A program made the position numbers and the translations under genes. This document shows positions 6,033 through 7,030 of a stretch of DNA of 7,030 nucleotides, one piece after another (within the stretch, counting starts at the first letter, position 1; each line of letters begins with the position of its first letter). The notes under the pieces were generated by a model. That model was given only the letters and a program-made list of their open reading frames with translations. It did not search any database and had not been told where the DNA came from. This DNA is from an uncultured Ruminococcus sp. (lineage in GTDB: Bacteria; Bacillota; Clostridia; Oscillospirales; CAG-272), in the NCBI GenBank assembly GCA_902797495.1, contig CADBTH010000144.1, positions 1 to 7,030 on the forward strand, in the 5' to 3' direction.

Positions 6033-6920
6033 TTAGTCTACCCTGCGATCTCCCCAGAAGAAGAGCGCTACAGTCCCGGGGCCGGTGTGGCTTCCGATGA
6101 CCGTGCCGATATTCGTGATCTGCGGCTTGCCGTTGATCTTCGGGAATTTCGCCTCGATCAGCTTCGCAACAGCTTCGGCGTCTTCGTAGCAGTCCGAATG
6201 AGTGATAAAGACTTTACCGTCATAGTCGTATCCGCCCTCGGCGTGCTCTTCCATTCTCTTGACCGTTTCAACGATGACTTTTTTCTTGGGACGTATTTTA
6301 GCCCTCGGGATAAGTTTGCCCTCGAAGCTTACGTTTAGAAGCGGGCAAATGCCGAGCACTCCGCCGATCGTTCCGGAAAGCTTTGAGACTCTGCCGCCCT
6401 TGATGTAGAACGTGAGGTCTGTCGAGAAGAACCAGTGGTGAAGTCTCAGTTTGTTCTCTTCCACCCACTCGTGAAGCTGATCTATCGTGTACCCCTCGTC
6501 GCGCAGATCGCAGAGTTTGTCAACGAGAAGTCCCATTCCGCCCGAAGCCGCGAGGGAGTCAACGACGTAGATCTTTCTGTCCGGGAACTCTTCGCGAAGC
6601 TCGTTAGCGGCCGCTGCTGCAGAGTTGTAAACTCCGGAAATGCCCGACGACAAAGTAAGGTGAATAATATCCTTGCCTTCTTTGAGAAAAGCCCTGAAGT
6701 ATTCTATGAATTCCGCAGCGTTTACCTGAGACGTGATCATCTCCGCGCCGTCCACCATAGACTGATAGAAAGCGTGAGGCTCTACGGACTGGAACAGGTC
6801 GTCCTCGCATTTTACGCCGTCACGGCTGTAATGAAAGTTGATGTAATGAATATCTCTCTTCTCCGCGTGCTCGCGTGTCAGATCGAACGTTGAACAAGTG
6901 CTGATGATGTAATCTGCCAT
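6033..6920 (-). CDS. fakB: fatty-acid-binding DegV family protein (FakB)
   Basis: Binds a free fatty acid in a buried tunnel and presents its carboxylate to FakA for phosphorylation; the acyl phosphate is then used for phospholipid synthesis. The protein has 295 residues, a typical DegV length. Family motifs in order: STCSTFDL (7-14), TSQ (63-65), LSSGISGVYNSA (90-101), VVDSLAASGGMG (119-130), FYIKGGRVSK (171-180) and IGSHTGPGTVALFF (275-288). T63, S91/S92 and H278 are at the positions that hold the carboxylate in studied FakB proteins. The usual N-terminal DST is CST here, with C9 replacing Asp; I recall this from a clostridial DegV clade with the ending FFWGDRRVD. Start: ATG with AAGGAG six bases upstream. 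First gene of the unit, 32 bases ahead of fakA. Chain-length or saturation preference cannot be read from the sequence. Confidence 0.92.
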   Translation of the reverse strand: MADYIISTCSTFDLTREHAEKRDIHYINFHYSRDGVKCEDDLFQSVEPHAFYQSMVDGAEMITSQVNAAEFIEYFRAFLKEGKDIIHLTLSSGISGVYNSAAAAANELREEFPDRKIYVVDSLAASGGMGLLVDKLCDLRDEGYTIDQLHEWVEENKLRLHHWFFSTDLTFYIKGGRVSKLSGTIGGVLGICPLLNVSFEGKLIPRAKIRPKKKVIVETVKRMEEHAEGGYDYDGKVFITHSDCYEDAEAVAKLIEAKFPKINGKPQITNIGTVIGSHTGPGTVALFFWGDRRVD

Positions 6921-6926
6921 TATTGA

Positions 6927-6932
6927 CTCCTT
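6927..6932 (-). promoter_or_regulatory. fakB ribosome binding site
   Basis: AAGGAG on the minus strand, six bases from the ATG at 6920, fixes the fakB start. Confidence 0.8.
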
Positions 6933-6967
6933 ATACTGTTATCTATATAGTATTATCAACACCCTTT

Positions 6968-6996
6968 ATTTTACCAAATTTGAATAAGAAATACAA
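6968..6996 (-). promoter_or_regulatory. probable promoter of the fakB-fakA-patatin-msrA unit
   Basis: On the minus strand, TTGTAT (6996-6991), a 17-base spacer and TAAAAT (6973-6968) are visible, with TGG before the -10 giving an extended TG element. The match is good but not perfect. The predicted start is near 6961, leaving a leader of about 41 bases. That leader contains a weak dyad, ATACT/AGTAT (6953-6949 and 6937-6933), around the 8-bp palindrome CTATATAG, which might be an operator. Confidence 0.6.
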
Positions 6997-7030
6997 GTGC
7001 CTGCCTTGATTTTCATACGTTTAACTTAAA

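Noticed and set aside
6930..6959. Second possible fakB promoter, TTGATA with an 18-base spacer and TATAAG
   Set aside because: The -10 would overlap the ribosome binding site and leave almost no leader. The pair at 6968-6996 has better spacing and an extended TG element.

Overview
The window carries six complete genes, all on the minus strand and packed tightly. They fall into two transcription units, followed by a gene-poor left edge (1-315) dominated by hairpins. Gene content (FakA/FakB fatty-acid kinase, PepC, PepT, a GCFWC-type MsrA), strong AAGGAGG-like ribosome binding sites and consensus sigma-A promoters point to a Firmicute. The moderately high G+C coding sequence, rich in TCC, CTC and GAC, fits an anaerobic gut-type clostridium of the Oscillospiraceae/Lachnospiraceae sort. 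This assignment is inference; there is no rRNA or other taxonomic marker here.

Unit 1, transcribed right to left from about 6961 to 2940, is fakB (6920-6033), fakA (6000-4327), a YjjU-like patatin phospholipase (4319-3471) and msrA (3449-2949). Gaps are 32, 7 and 21 bases. A plausible promoter lies at 6968-6996. A strong intrinsic terminator at 2932-2964 has the msrA stop codon in its loop. FakB binds a free fatty acid and FakA phosphorylates it to acyl phosphate for phospholipid synthesis. A patatin acyl hydrolase directly behind them suggests a lipid turnover and re-use loop, with MsrA as oxidative repair.

Unit 2, from about 2900 to 316, is pepC and pepT, a bleomycin-hydrolase-type cysteine aminopeptidase and a zinc tripeptidase. 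The promoter is near-perfect (TTGACT, 17-base spacer, TATAAT with a TG extension) and its -35 box abuts the U-tract of the msrA terminator. PepT most likely starts at a GTG overlapping the pepC stop (GTGA), which implies translational coupling. Together they would degrade intracellular peptides to amino acids.

The left edge (1-315) holds two copies of an identical 25-base terminator hairpin, a third and different terminator, and a perfect 13-bp inverted repeat built from two copies of a 10-bp palindrome. The terminators are oriented for plus-strand transcripts arriving from the left. A 52-codon open frame ending at 159, one base before a terminator, may be the tail or remnant of a plus-strand gene. 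I see no CRISPR array, mobile element, tRNA or rRNA, and no clearly novel multi-gene system. The most unusual material is the hairpin cluster and the lipid operon's composition.
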